This document shows positions 1 through 8,544 of a stretch of DNA of 64,000 nt, one piece after another. A program made the translations under genes and the position numbers. Every line of letters starts with the position of its first letter. Positions within the stretch are counted from its first letter, which is position 1. The notes beneath the pieces are model-generated. The model did not search any database, was not told the origin of the DNA, and worked only from the letters and a program-made list of their open reading frames with translations. Origin of the DNA: Burkholderiales bacterium (lineage in GTDB: Bacteria > Pseudomonadota > Gammaproteobacteria > Burkholderiales > Nitrosomonadaceae); the NCBI GenBank assembly GCA_024235735.1, contig JACKLU010000001.1, positions 62,001-126,000 on the forward strand, in the 5' to 3' direction.

Positions 1-702
1 TCCCATCAGCCGGATGATTCGCCACGCACCTTGATCTGCGGATTTAAGTCGAATGCGAGGAAGCAGCTTTAAACGCAGCAAATATGGTACTTGAAAAGCC
101 AGTTGCAGCACGCCGCCAATAAATACCGCCCAGGCAAGTGCGAGCACAGGCGGGTCCATATAAGGCGTAAGCCATAATGCGCAGGCAATGAATGAGACAT
201 TGAGCAATGCCGGCGTTAATGCCGGAACATAAAATTTCCCGTAGGTATTCAAAATGCCGCCGGCAAATGAAACCAGGGAAATAAAAAAGATATAGGGGAA
301 AGTGATGCGCAGTAATTCAACCGTTAGTTCAAATTTTTCCGGGTTACTTGAAAATCCGGGCGCACTTGCATAAATAATCCAGGGTGCGGAAACCACGCCG
401 ATTAGTGTCACCGCGCACAGCGCAAAGGCCAGTAGCGTAGCAACATGGCTGATCAATTGTTGTGTTTCGCCAAACGTACGGTTGTTTTTATACTCAGCCA
501 GAATAGGTACGAAGGCTTGTGAAAAAGCACCTTCAGCGAATAAACGGCGCAACAGGTTAGGGATTTTGAAAGCAACAAAAAAAGCATCGGTTGCCATGCC
601 CGCTCCAAAAGCGCGTGCAATAATGACATCACGTAGAAAGCCGAGAATGCGTGAAATAAATGTCATGCTGCTGATCGCAGCCAGCGCCTTTAGAAGATTC
701 AA
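1..702 (-). CDS. murJ: MurJ lipid II flippase, 5' part (runs off the window start)
   Basis: Inner-membrane flippase that moves lipid II to the periplasm for peptidoglycan synthesis. The visible 234 residues begin MNLLKALAAISSMTFISRIL and continue through the family-typical segment RDVIIARAFGAGMATDAFFV and the loop RRLFAEGAFSQAFVPIL, with several hydrophobic helices. The start is taken as TTG at 702-700 because a stop codon (TAA) lies in frame just upstream and no ATG is available. No good ribosome binding site is visible. The rest of the gene lies beyond position 1. Family identity is clear; only the exact start is uncertain. Confidence 0.93.
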   Translation of the reverse strand, partial: MNLLKALAAISSMTFISRILGFLRDVIIARAFGAGMATDAFFVAFKIPNLLRRLFAEGAFSQAFVPILAEYKNNRTFGETQQLISHVATLLAFALCAVTLIGVVSAPWIIYASAPGFSSNPEKFELTVELLRITFPYIFFISLVSFAGGILNTYGKFYVPALTPALLNVSFIACALWLTPYMDPPVLALAWAVFIGGVLQLAFQVPYLLRLKLLPRIRLKSADQGAWRIIRLMG

Positions 703-906
703 GATCGCAATGCTTTAAAAGAGGAGTGGAGATTAGTCTTCAGTTTTGGGTGTGTACGGGCGAATGCAGGTCGGCATGCGGCTTAGTTTCAGGGATGTCG
801 ATAAGGTATTCGGCATCAAGGAAAGCTATTCTAAGAAAACATGTCCTGAGGGAAAAGCACATCTGCGCTGTTCGCTCAGGAGCATTTCGTTCATTAATTC
901 GACGAA

Positions 907-1635
907 TTATTTAATCAAACAGCCGATTTTCTGAAGAAGACCGGGTTCAGGCCAGTTCCATTGCAGACAATATTCGGCGCCGAGTTTCGGATTGATAACT
1001 TCTGTTTCGAGTCGTGTTTCGCCCGTAACTACTGGTGGCAGCAATGCTTCTTCTTTACCCTTTTCAATACAATAAGCGCGTGCTGTTGAAACGGGGCGAC
1101 CTTTTGGAAGATCAACCACGAGACGAAGCCGGTCTGTCTGATCGTCAACCGTATGCGACAGGATGCCTTCAGTCCGCCCAAAAGCGTTTTTATAATGATA
1201 TTTTAGTGTTGTTTCAATACCATGGGTGGCATTTGAATTTGCCGGCAACGTCATGCGCACCTGATATTTATTATTGTTGTCTTTTTTTTGCTCAGCGGGG
1301 GATTGTCCATTAATGCTGAAATTGGTGATGGCGCCGATCGGAGTAATGCTTTTAAACCAGTAAACAGTGTTGGCGGTATGACAGGCTGTGGTATTTTGTT
1401 TTTGTACCAGCGTTGCTTGCGTGCCGCAGGTATCGTCTATGGTCAGGATTTTTTCCAGACCTGTGATGCTGAAAGCGCCTTTGTTCTGCTTGATTTGTTC
1501 AAAAATCAGAATGGCGCCGATTGCTGTCAGCAGGATACCCATCAAAACAAAATCACTGAACAGGATAACGATCAGACCAAATACAATAATCACTATATTG
1601 GCATAAAAGACTAGCTGGTTGCGTTTATCAAACAT
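907..1635 (-). CDS. Two-helix membrane protein of unknown function
   Basis: 242 residues starting MFDKRNQLVFYANIV. Residues about 10-25 and 28-46 form a hydrophobic hairpin that should anchor the protein in the inner membrane. The remaining ~195 residues are soluble, with four to five cysteines and a beta-rich look. I do not recognise a family. The ATG follows a plausible binding site (GGAGC on the minus strand near 1642). It is divergent from the Hvf-type cluster that starts at 2100 and is separated from it by a 464-bp gap, so a functional link is possible but not shown. Confidence 0.7.
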   Translation of the reverse strand: MFDKRNQLVFYANIVIIVFGLIVILFSDFVLMGILLTAIGAILIFEQIKQNKGAFSITGLEKILTIDDTCGTQATLVQKQNTTACHTANTVYWFKSITPIGAITNFSINGQSPAEQKKDNNNKYQVRMTLPANSNATHGIETTLKYHYKNAFGRTEGILSHTVDDQTDRLRLVVDLPKGRPVSTARAYCIEKGKEEALLPPVVTGETRLETEVINPKLGAEYCLQWNWPEPGLLQKIGCLIK

Positions 1636-2099
1636 TCATTGCTCCTCAATATCTGGCTTTAATAAAAAAATGGAAATCTATCGGAATTTATTGCTTTAAT
1701 CTTAATGGATTATATTTAGTGTTATCGTTTTAAAGTTGAACGGTTTTCTTACATTTTTATAATAAGCACGCTCAATTTTTTATTGCACAAAACAGAATAT
1801 AAATGATAATAGTAGTGTTTTTTTGAAGGGCTGAGTTTAACAGAGAGCAGCTTGCAAAAAAAGCAAGATCATGTATTGTTGTAAATGGATACAAAAACCC
1901 GAAGACAATCTGGTTGTTTCTTTTGAGAAAAAATTTATTAAATTTCATTGTATTAAAATATTTCGATATTTGATCGGGTTGGTGCCAAAAAGCTTCCGCC
2001 AGCAATGGCATAGTCAATACCAATCTGGTCTCGGACAGTTTCTTGGTTGTCGCTTTGCGCAGTAATCTTGAGTGTTCCTTAAATTCTATGGAGAAAACG
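1636..2099. other. 464-bp AT-rich intergenic region upstream of the RiPP precursor gene
   Basis: No gene can be supported here. The DNA is AT-rich between about 1660 and 1960. It must contain the promoter of the hvfA-type operon and probably that of the divergent membrane protein. The best sigma-70-like match found is weak (TTCTTG near 2040, 17 bases, TAATCT near 2063). Open frames on both strands in this stretch lack binding sites and resemble no family. Confidence 0.5.
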
Positions 2100-2453
2100 A
2101 TGTCAAAAAAACTGATTAAACCTGTTTCAATTGCTGTTGGTACCGCGTTCGTCGCAACTGTTGCAGCCGGTAATGTTTCTGCGGAGAATGATGCAAATCC
2201 ATTTGCTATCAATGAATTATCCGGTGGATACATGCAACTGGCTTATGGTGGAGGGGAAAGTAAAGATAAAGAAGGCGCAGGCAAATCCGGTGCGGAGGGC
2301 AAGTGCGGCGGAGAAAAAGCCGAGAAGGAGGGCAAATGCGGCGAAGGTAAATGCGGAAGCGACATGAAAAAAAATATGGAAGGTAAGTGCGGCGGCGAGA
2401 AAGCCGAGAAAGAAGGCAAATGCGGCGAAGGCAAGTGCGGGAGTAGTAAATAA
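2100..2453 (+). CDS. hvfA: HvfA-type RiPP metallophore precursor with six EGKCG motifs
   Basis: 117-residue precursor. Residues 1-28 form a signal peptide ending near NVSA. A linker (ENDANPFAINELSGGYMQLAY) follows, then a Lys/Glu/Gly-rich core. The core carries six cysteines (69, 80, 85, 97, 108, 113), every one inside an EGKCG motif. A 22-residue block (66-87) recurs exactly at 94-115. In the known HvfA family the MNIO enzyme HvfB with HvfC converts the Cys of EGKCG into oxazolone/thioamide groups that bind copper; that chemistry is inferred here from family and neighbours. Start chosen at the ATG at 2100, with GGAG at 2090-2093. The maturase gene follows 27 bp downstream. Confidence 0.9.
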   Translation: MSKKLIKPVSIAVGTAFVATVAAGNVSAENDANPFAINELSGGYMQLAYGGGESKDKEGAGKSGAEGKCGGEKAEKEGKCGEGKCGSDMKKNMEGKCGGEKAEKEGKCGEGKCGSSK

Positions 2454-2480
2454 CGTAGAGCTTGTATTTTTGTTGTCTGT

Positions 2481-3353
2481 ATGAGCACAGCCATTAACTA
2501 TCCTGTTCATGGCGCAGGGCTGGGGCTGCGACGCGCACTAATGCGCGAAGTGGCTGAACAGCCCGATAATGCTGTCGATTTCTGGGAAATTGCGCCGGAA
2601 AACTGGATTGGCGTTGGCGGTTCATATGGCAAGAAGTTGCGCGCCTTGACAGAGCGGCATCCATTTATCTGTCATGGTTTGTCGCTATCCATCGGTGCGC
2701 CATCACCACTGGATGAGGCTTTTCTGCATCGCCTCAAACGATTCCTGAACACACACCAAATACGCTGCTATAGCGAGCATTTGAGTTATTGCAGCGACGA
2801 CGGCCACCTGTATGATTTGTTGCCCATTCCATTTACCGAAGAAGCCGTGCATTATGTGGCCAGCCGCATCAAATGTGTGCAGGATTTTCTTGAACAGCGT
2901 ATTGCAATGGAAAATGTTTCCTACTATGCCGCGCCAGGCAAGGAAATGGAGGAAATTGATTTTCTGAATGCTGTTCTTGAGCAGGCCGATTGCGATTTGC
3001 TGCTTGATGTGAACAATATTTATGTGAATAGCATCAATCATGGTTACGATGCAGAAACATTTCTGCGGCAAATTCCCGGCGAGCGTATTCGCTATATCCA
3101 CATCGCAGGGCATTACAATGAAGCGGAAGATCTGATTGTCGACACACATGGCGCTGATGTTATTGATCCGGTCTGGTCATTGCTTGAAAAAGCGTATCAG
3201 CAATTCGGCGTCATTCCTACGTTGTTGGAGCGTGATTTTAATATTCCGGCTTTCAGTGATCTTGAGCAGGAAATTAAACGAATTCAACATATTCAATCCA
3301 ACTGGCGGCAGCCGCTGTTGCTGGTCGATGAACACAACTTACAACACGCCTGA
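2481..3353 (+). CDS. hvfB: HvfB-type MNIO (DUF692) multinuclear iron oxygenase, RiPP maturase
   Basis: 290-residue TIM-barrel oxygenase of the DUF692 family, cytoplasmic, expected to modify the cysteines of the precursor encoded just upstream. Candidate iron ligands are all present and in family order: H65 (ICHGLSLS), H100 (YSEHLSY), E144 (MENVSYY), D176/N178/H187 (LLLDVNNIYVNSINHG), H207/H211 (YIHIAGHY), D221/H223 (VDTHG) and E250 (LLERDFNIP). The length is normal for the family. The ATG at 2481 lacks a strong Shine-Dalgarno sequence, so translation may be tuned below that of the precursor. Its 3' end overlaps the next gene by 26 bp, which indicates coupled translation. Confidence 0.93.
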   Translation: MSTAINYPVHGAGLGLRRALMREVAEQPDNAVDFWEIAPENWIGVGGSYGKKLRALTERHPFICHGLSLSIGAPSPLDEAFLHRLKRFLNTHQIRCYSEHLSYCSDDGHLYDLLPIPFTEEAVHYVASRIKCVQDFLEQRIAMENVSYYAAPGKEMEEIDFLNAVLEQADCDLLLDVNNIYVNSINHGYDAETFLRQIPGERIRYIHIAGHYNEAEDLIVDTHGADVIDPVWSLLEKAYQQFGVIPTLLERDFNIPAFSDLEQEIKRIQHIQSNWRQPLLLVDEHNLQHA

Positions 3354-4131
3354 ACGTCCGGGTTTCGTGCGTCTGCAATATGCGTTTGCCGCGCATATTC
3401 GGGATCCTGAACATAATCCGCCCCCCGAGAATATCGATGCGCGTCGCATGAGAATTTATCGTGAATTGTTCTACAACAATGTTGAAGGTTTCATGGCCAG
3501 CACCTATCCGGTTTTACGCAGTATCATCCCTGATCGGCGCTGGCATGCCATGATTCGTGATTATTATGCGAAACATCAGTCGCACACGCCGCTGTTTCCG
3601 GAAATGCCGCGCGAGTTTCTGAAATATCTCGAGTATGAACGTGAAACTGAGCCGGATGATCCGCCTTTCATGCTGGAATTGGCGCATTACGAATGGGTCG
3701 AGCTGGCGTTGTCGATACTGGATGAAAAAACAGATGACAAAATATTTGTCATTCCGGAGAATGGAGAGGAGTTGCTCGCAGGCGTTCCAGTCGCATCCCC
3801 CTTGGTTTGGGTGCTTGGCTATCATTTCCCGGTGCATAAAATCAGTGCGGATTATCAGCCAAAAACACCTGATGATCAAATGACTTATCTGATTGTGTAT
3901 CGCGACAACAGGGATGAAATCCACTTTATGGAAGTCAATCCGGTGACTGCGCGATTGCTTCAGCGGATCATCCATAATCATACAAATACGGATTGTAAAA
4001 ATGGCAGGGAATTTTTGGAGCAGATCGCGTCAGAACTCAATCACCCCCGTTCAGATACTGTGATCAGTGCCGGCCGTGCAATTTTGGCCGGTTTTATGGA
4101 AAGCGGTATTTTGCTGGGTGTGCGTCCCTGA
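3328..4131 (+). CDS. hvfC: HvfC-type (DUF2063) RiPP maturation partner protein
   Basis: 267 residues with an N-terminal DUF2063 DNA-binding-like domain (LQYAFAAHIRDPE, RMRIYRELFYNNVEGFM, YPVLRSIIPDRRWHAMIRDYY) and a C-terminal domain that ends in a winged-helix-like segment. In studied Hvf and bufferin systems this protein forms a complex with the MNIO enzyme and recruits the precursor; here that role is inferred from adjacency. The start is placed at ATG 3328 inside the end of hvfB (26-bp overlap). A longer frame starting at 3136 would overlap hvfB by over 200 bp and its extra residues do not resemble the family. No DoxX-type HvfD gene follows; a cytochrome gene does. Confidence 0.9.
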   Translation: MNTTYNTPERPGFVRLQYAFAAHIRDPEHNPPPENIDARRMRIYRELFYNNVEGFMASTYPVLRSIIPDRRWHAMIRDYYAKHQSHTPLFPEMPREFLKYLEYERETEPDDPPFMLELAHYEWVELALSILDEKTDDKIFVIPENGEELLAGVPVASPLVWVLGYHFPVHKISADYQPKTPDDQMTYLIVYRDNRDEIHFMEVNPVTARLLQRIIHNHTNTDCKNGREFLEQIASELNHPRSDTVISAGRAILAGFMESGILLGVRP

Positions 4132-4213
4132 TTTGTTCCTGTTTTTGAAACAAGTGAGCTTGGAGGAACACGGGTATTATTGGGTGCGATAAATGTATCA
4201 GGAAAGGAGAAGA

Positions 4214-4579
4214 ATGTTTGTATCAAAGAAAGATTTCACGGCGGGTCTGATATTCTGGTGCGTAATGTCTGTTCCAGTCTCGGTATTGGCGGAACAGATG
4301 GAATACAACGCCGACCGTGGCCAACTGCTGTATTCTCTTCATTGCGCTTCGTGTCATGATACCGAAGTGCACTGGCGAGAGAAAAAGCTTGCAACGAATT
4401 GGCTCGCCTTGCTCGAGCAGGTGGGGCGATGGCAAAAAAATTTATCGCTGGAATGGAACAGTAGCGATATTGATGACGTAGCCGGTTATCTGAATGCGAC
4501 ATATTATCATTTCCCGATTTATACAGGAAAAGCGCTCAGCGAAAACGATACCGCATTACCCGGCGGCGCGAGAAACTGA
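4214..4579 (+). CDS. Small secreted monohaem c-type cytochrome with no Met ligand
   Basis: 121 residues. Signal peptide at about 1-26 (ending VSVLA), then a short cytochrome c domain with a single haem motif CASCH (YSLHCASCHDTEVHW) near residue 49. The mature part has no methionine after the haem motif except those inside or near the signal, so the usual Met sixth ligand is missing. Candidate alternatives are His in TEVHW or YYHFP. The start at 4214 has AAGGAGA at 4204-4210. It lies 82 bp after hvfC on the same strand, so it is likely part of the operon. A role in redox chemistry of the modified peptide or its copper is inference. Confidence 0.8.
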   Translation: MFVSKKDFTAGLIFWCVMSVPVSVLAEQMEYNADRGQLLYSLHCASCHDTEVHWREKKLATNWLALLEQVGRWQKNLSLEWNSSDIDDVAGYLNATYYHFPIYTGKALSENDTALPGGARN

Positions 4580-4668
4580 ATTGAATCTTGTCGTTATCCA
4601 TGTTTATGAATCATCGGGTTGATGTCAGTTGATTTTTTAAACATCATAGTGATGAACTGTCTCTGTGT

Positions 4669-5856
4669 TTAAACAGACAACAAGCTATATTCAAGCCCGG
4701 ATTGCAACAAACCGGTGAAATTTATATTTTCTAGGTTAATTGCTGTTTCTGCTGCAAATATGCTGATAGACGTGACAGAATGTGCACCGTTGTCCAGCAG
4801 ATCAACAAAATAAGCCTTATCAGCGGTGGAAGGCGGAAAACCGACAACGTTTTTATACAGCAAACCAATCACAGCGGCATGGTTTGCGATATCATCGCCC
4901 AGCGCGGCATGAATGGCCAATTGCATTAGCGCTTCATAATCCGTGCCGCTATCAAGCAGGTTTAGTCCGATGCCCGCCAATCGAGTGTCTGCAACAGAAT
5001 CTGCACCGAACACCGCGCCAATGATTTTTGCTGTAATCCCCGCATTTCCATCAAGGTCCAGTGCGAGCAAAGTATCGGAAAATCGGATGCGTTCGATATC
5101 AATGAGTGTATCCGCGCCATCGGGTAAACCACTGCGTGCGCGTACTGTCCACAGGTTATCGGATTGTCGTTGAATAATGTAATTGATCGAAGAGCCGGCA
5201 TAGATCACCGTGTCGATCGCTTCATTGCCAATCAAGGTGTCGTTGCCGCCAAAGCCTTGCAAGATATCTCTTCCTGCGCCGCCAATGACGATTTCATCAA
5301 TACTGTGATCAGCACTGAAAGGTGTCTGGAAGTCTTCGAACAGCTTCATGTAGTCATTTGCCGAGGTGCCGTTTCCATCACCAGGACTGAAAGTTGCGCC
5401 GGACAGCAGGTAGCCTTTTAATCCGGCAGTATCCGAAGACCGACTGCCTGCGCCGATCAGATGCGCGGTGGCCAGCATGCCGGAAAGCGTTATGGGCTGA
5501 CCGTTAAGAACTTGGCCTTCGTATTTATCCAGTTCAAGAAACCGGATTCTGTTCCACAAGACGGCTTGCCAATCCCGAATAATGATTTCCTGAACTAAAC
5601 CATTGCCGAGATAATCCTGTTTGCTGTGGATGTCATTTTTGCCCGACCAGTTGCCGATCCAGTCATTTTTAAACAGATTATTGTCGCTGTTATCGGCAGC
5701 ATAATAGCCGAGATCAAAAAGCGCCGCTTCTCCGAACTGGTATTTGCCGATGAAGCCAAAACGATTCTCTGCGTCATAATTTTGAACGCCATCCGGAATG
5801 CTGGATGACTCTCTGAAACCAAGCGCATTTAAAAAATCTTGATAAGTCTGCATCAT
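4669..5856 (-). CDS. RTX-repeat/DUF4214 protein with lysozyme-like N-terminus
   Basis: 395 residues. The N-terminal ~150 residues (FLNALGFRESSS, NRFGFIGKYQFGEAALFDLG) look like a transglycosylase/lysozyme-type fold, with FRES in the place of the catalytic Glu motif. Residues ~185-212 contain two RTX nonapeptides (GGAGRDILQ, GFGGNDTLI) expected to bind calcium. The last ~130 residues match the DUF4214 type of C-terminal domain seen in type I secreted proteins. There is no Sec signal peptide, which fits export by a type I secretion system, but no such transporter is in the window. Enzymatic activity on peptidoglycan is a guess from the N-terminal pattern. ATG at 5856 or 5853. Confidence 0.72.
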   Translation of the reverse strand: MMQTYQDFLNALGFRESSSIPDGVQNYDAENRFGFIGKYQFGEAALFDLGYYAADNSDNNLFKNDWIGNWSGKNDIHSKQDYLGNGLVQEIIIRDWQAVLWNRIRFLELDKYEGQVLNGQPITLSGMLATAHLIGAGSRSSDTAGLKGYLLSGATFSPGDGNGTSANDYMKLFEDFQTPFSADHSIDEIVIGGAGRDILQGFGGNDTLIGNEAIDTVIYAGSSINYIIQRQSDNLWTVRARSGLPDGADTLIDIERIRFSDTLLALDLDGNAGITAKIIGAVFGADSVADTRLAGIGLNLLDSGTDYEALMQLAIHAALGDDIANHAAVIGLLYKNVVGFPPSTADKAYFVDLLDNGAHSVTSISIFAAETAINLENINFTGLLQSGLEYSLLSV

Positions 5857-6228
5857 TATGATGGTCTGAATATACTAACAAAACGAATTTGACTCATTTT
5901 ACTATTCTGGGAGTCTGCCGGACATAAGACTAATCTACTGCGCCAATGGGATAGCGGTTGATATTTCCTTAATTTTTTTGCTATGCGCCTCAAAATTGAG
6001 AAAATCTGCACGCGTTCTCCCACTTGGCTTGCTACGATTGCTTAAGTCCGACAGATTTCTGGGTTTTCTGATTGACCCGAACAAAATCCCGCGTGCCAGA
6101 CTTTGGTTGCGGCGGTAATTGAAGCAGGTGATTTGTCTGTACCGGTATGTCAATGTTACCATGCAAGTGCTTGATTATTTGAATGAGCAAGCTTGGCAAT
6201 TTTTTTACTTTCTTGCAGGAGATGTCCT
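5857..6228. other. 372-bp intergenic region between divergent genes
   Basis: No coding sequence can be supported. The region separates the minus-strand RTX protein from the plus-strand lipoprotein and must hold both promoters. I see no convincing -35/-10 pair, repeat or RNA gene. The ribosome binding site of the lipoprotein gene (GCAGGAGA) lies at its right edge. Confidence 0.45.
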
Positions 6229-6573
6229 ATGAACAAATTAGTATTATCTTTATCCTTGGTCTTTCTATCGTTTATTTTTACAGGCTGCTCAAAACAGGAA
6301 GGGCCTGCGGAACAACTCGGTAAAAAAGTAGACGAGTCTATCGAAAGCAGCAAAAAAGTTATTGACGAAACGATTGAAAAAGCTGCGCAGAAAATCGAAG
6401 AAATCACAGGTGCTTCGGATGGAGTCGCAGAAGAGGCGGGCGAGAAAATAGATGAAACGGTTGAAGATTTGAAGACTTCCGTCAGCGATGCCTATAAAGA
6501 AGCGGCAGAGGAAGTGGATGAAGCCAGCGAAGCATTAGAGAAAAAAACCGAAACTACCGGTGGTGGTTATTGA
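6229..6573 (+). CDS. Small amphipathic lipoprotein (LEA/YtxH-like)
   Basis: 114 residues. The N-terminus is a lipoprotein signal with lipobox FTGC (Cys near residue 19), so it should be lipidated and membrane-anchored. The mature part is almost all charged alpha helix with 11-residue-like repeats (VDESIESSKKVIDETIEKAA, EEAGEKIDETVEDL), as in stress-related LEA or apolipoprotein-like proteins. GCAGGAGA at 6216-6223 places the start at 6229. Function unknown. It is monocistronic as far as can be seen. Confidence 0.75.
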   Translation: MNKLVLSLSLVFLSFIFTGCSKQEGPAEQLGKKVDESIESSKKVIDETIEKAAQKIEEITGASDGVAEEAGEKIDETVEDLKTSVSDAYKEAAEEVDEASEALEKKTETTGGGY

Positions 6574-6868
6574 TAGACCGTATTTGAGTAATCCATCAAG
6601 AGGCGAATATGAGCAGTAGTTCATGGCGCTTAACGGCATGTTAATGCGATGACTACTGCATCTAAATCGTCTCCTCTGTCTCTCTAATTCCTGTTCAAGG
6701 CGTGCGCGAATGACCCGGTCGGATTTTTTTCGGCGGCGCAGCAGAAAATTCACAACACATAAATACCAGAAATATAAGGTGAATAAGCAGTTGTCTTTGC
6801 TTTGAATATTGAATGCTATCGTATCTAATAGACGTTTCATTTTTCGAAGCTTGCGGAGGTGTGCTGCG

Positions 6869-7102
6869 ATGGGTGTGAAAAATTCTTCAGATGGATTTAA
6901 AGAAGCAGATGATGTGGCAGATGGCATGATTCCCGACAGTCAGATTGTAAACATGATTAATCAGATAGCTTCTGCCAGGGATGTCCAGGTGCAGCAGGAT
7001 GATCTGACAGTGCGGCAATCCTCACCTGAAACGGCCAGACATCGCGAGACGGATCGCAATACGGAAAAGGTCAATATCGATGAAGCGCCTGACAAACGGT
7101 GA
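6869..7102 (+). CDS. Small hydrophilic protein of unknown function
   Basis: 77 residues beginning MGVKNSSDGFKEADDVADGM, highly polar, no signal peptide or membrane segment. The start at 6869 is chosen because GCGGAGGT sits 8 bases upstream (6853-6860). A longer frame from 6809 has no binding site and its extra residues look like non-coding sequence. No family recognised. It could be a lineage-specific gene; coding status is moderately supported by the binding site alone. Confidence 0.5.
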   Translation: MGVKNSSDGFKEADDVADGMIPDSQIVNMINQIASARDVQVQQDDLTVRQSSPETARHRETDRNTEKVNIDEAPDKR

Positions 7103-7191
7103 ATAACTTCCGATAGCCTTGAATGATTGCTCCCACGGTTATTTTATTATCTCGTCTGATCGGTATACTTGATGCGTTAAGCAACCAGTAC

Positions 7192-8544
7192 TCAGGTAAA
7201 CTGTCGGCCTAGTTTTTTTGCGCTTTTGTTTTTGTACATCAGCGCATCGGCCTGTTCGAGCAGATCGTCAAGTGATTGATAGTCTTTCGCCCGCCCTGTA
7301 ATCTTGCCGTGGCTGTAGCTGATGGTATAGGGCTTGCCTTTTTTGTTTACGGCTTCGGTGGCGTCGGCCAGCCGTTTGAGTGCGACTTCAATTCCGTTTC
7401 GCTGGCTCAATACGACAAATTCATCACCGCCGATGCGTGCGATGGTTTCGTTGCGCCGAAAATTGGCTTTCAACAGGTTGGCGAATTCGATAATCATTTC
7501 GGAGCCCGCCTGATGACCCAGTGTGTCGTTAATGGTTTTCAATCCATCGAGGTCAAAATAAAGCAGAGCGATTAAAGAATCATTCCGCAAACTGTCCAGA
7601 AAGGCATGCTTGCCAAGAATACAAAAGGCGCGATTGTTATATAGACCTGTCATTTCATCCGTCAGCACCAGTTTGCGCAGGTCATCTTCCAGGTGGCTGA
7701 TTTTGTTGGATACACCGACGATGATGAAGAAAAGCATCAGTGACAACAAGGTCGCTGAAAGCGCAATCCGGTTTTCCAGCGAGATGCCCAGAACAGTTGA
7801 CAGGTAGTTTATGGCGCTGATTATTGCAAAAGGGCCCAGTAATGCCCAGGGTAAAGTCATTCGGGCGGTATAGCTGCTGATTCCAAATCCCATGAACGAT
7901 GAAAAAATGCCGCCATGGATGCCACGGACAAAATTCCCGTATGTCAGCAGGCACATGGCAATAAAAGTGTATGAGTCGACAAGAATTTCTGTAGAGTGTC
8001 CATACAAGCTGGTTGCTGAAAAAAAATAGCCCGAAAAAAACACCATAACCAAACTGATCAGCAATAGTGTCAAAAAATCACGAATGTTGTTGCGATGATC
8101 TTCTATTTTCTCGGCAACGATAAACGAAAGACCCAATAAGCAAAAAAAAGCCGCTGAGTGCACCGGCATTCTGCCCGGAAATTCGGTATATATATCCGTT
8201 GCCAGGAGTGCTTCCACCGGCAGAGATTGTCCGGTGGCATAACCGTATAGTGAAAGTGCGGCCAAAAAGATAATCATCATACCGCACAGGCGCACGGCAA
8301 GCACGCTGATGCTTTTCTGAATCAATAGAATGGATATGGCGCCGAGAAGAATACAAAGCGCTGTGTCCGGTTTCATAAGCCACCACTCTTTTGGCAGAAT
8401 CTGGTCAAACGACGGGACGAGCCAGCCAAAAAGTGCAAGCAGTGCTATCATTCCAGCCGCACTCATACCGATCGTCTGAGTGTATAACAGCCGCGAATAC
8501 GCTGTATTCGATGAAGAAAACTGCTGCTCAACAAAGTTATCCAT
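7192..8544 (-). CDS. Membrane-bound diguanylate cyclase (GGDEF)
   Basis: 450 residues. The first ~275 contain about eight hydrophobic segments that form a membrane sensor region. A short linker (SNKISHLEDDLRKLVLTDEM) joins it to a GGDEF domain covering roughly 285-450. The domain has TDEMTGLYNNRAF, YFDLDGLKTINDTLGHQAGS and an intact RIGGDEF signature near residue 370, so it should make cyclic di-GMP from GTP. No EAL domain and no clear RxxD inhibitory site five residues before GGDEF. The sensor ligand is unknown. ATG at 8544. Confidence 0.9.
   Translation of the reverse strand: MDNFVEQQFSSSNTAYSRLLYTQTIGMSAAGMIALLALFGWLVPSFDQILPKEWWLMKPDTALCILLGAISILLIQKSISVLAVRLCGMMIIFLAALSLYGYATGQSLPVEALLATDIYTEFPGRMPVHSAAFFCLLGLSFIVAEKIEDHRNNIRDFLTLLLISLVMVFFSGYFFSATSLYGHSTEILVDSYTFIAMCLLTYGNFVRGIHGGIFSSFMGFGISSYTARMTLPWALLGPFAIISAINYLSTVLGISLENRIALSATLLSLMLFFIIVGVSNKISHLEDDLRKLVLTDEMTGLYNNRAFCILGKHAFLDSLRNDSLIALLYFDLDGLKTINDTLGHQAGSEMIIEFANLLKANFRRNETIARIGGDEFVVLSQRNGIEVALKRLADATEAVNKKGKPYTISYSHGKITGRAKDYQSLDDLLEQADALMYKNKSAKKLGRQFT

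Noticed and set aside
1772..2233. 153-residue minus-strand frame opposite the start of the hvfA-type gene
   Set aside because: Lacks a binding site, has no family resemblance, and overlaps the signal peptide region of a well-supported gene on the other strand.
2295..2444. Possible CRISPR-like or minisatellite repeat
   Set aside because: The repeat is in frame and encodes the EGKCG core of a precursor peptide; there are only two units and no spacers.
2217..2510. Long minus-strand frames opposite the EGKCG repeat region
   Set aside because: They mirror the codon periodicity of the repeated precursor core, giving artefactual Phe/Ala- and Pro/His-rich products.
3136..3327. Extended start for the DUF2063 gene
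   Set aside because: It would overlap hvfB by over 200 bp, and the added residues do not match the family; ATG 3328 fits.
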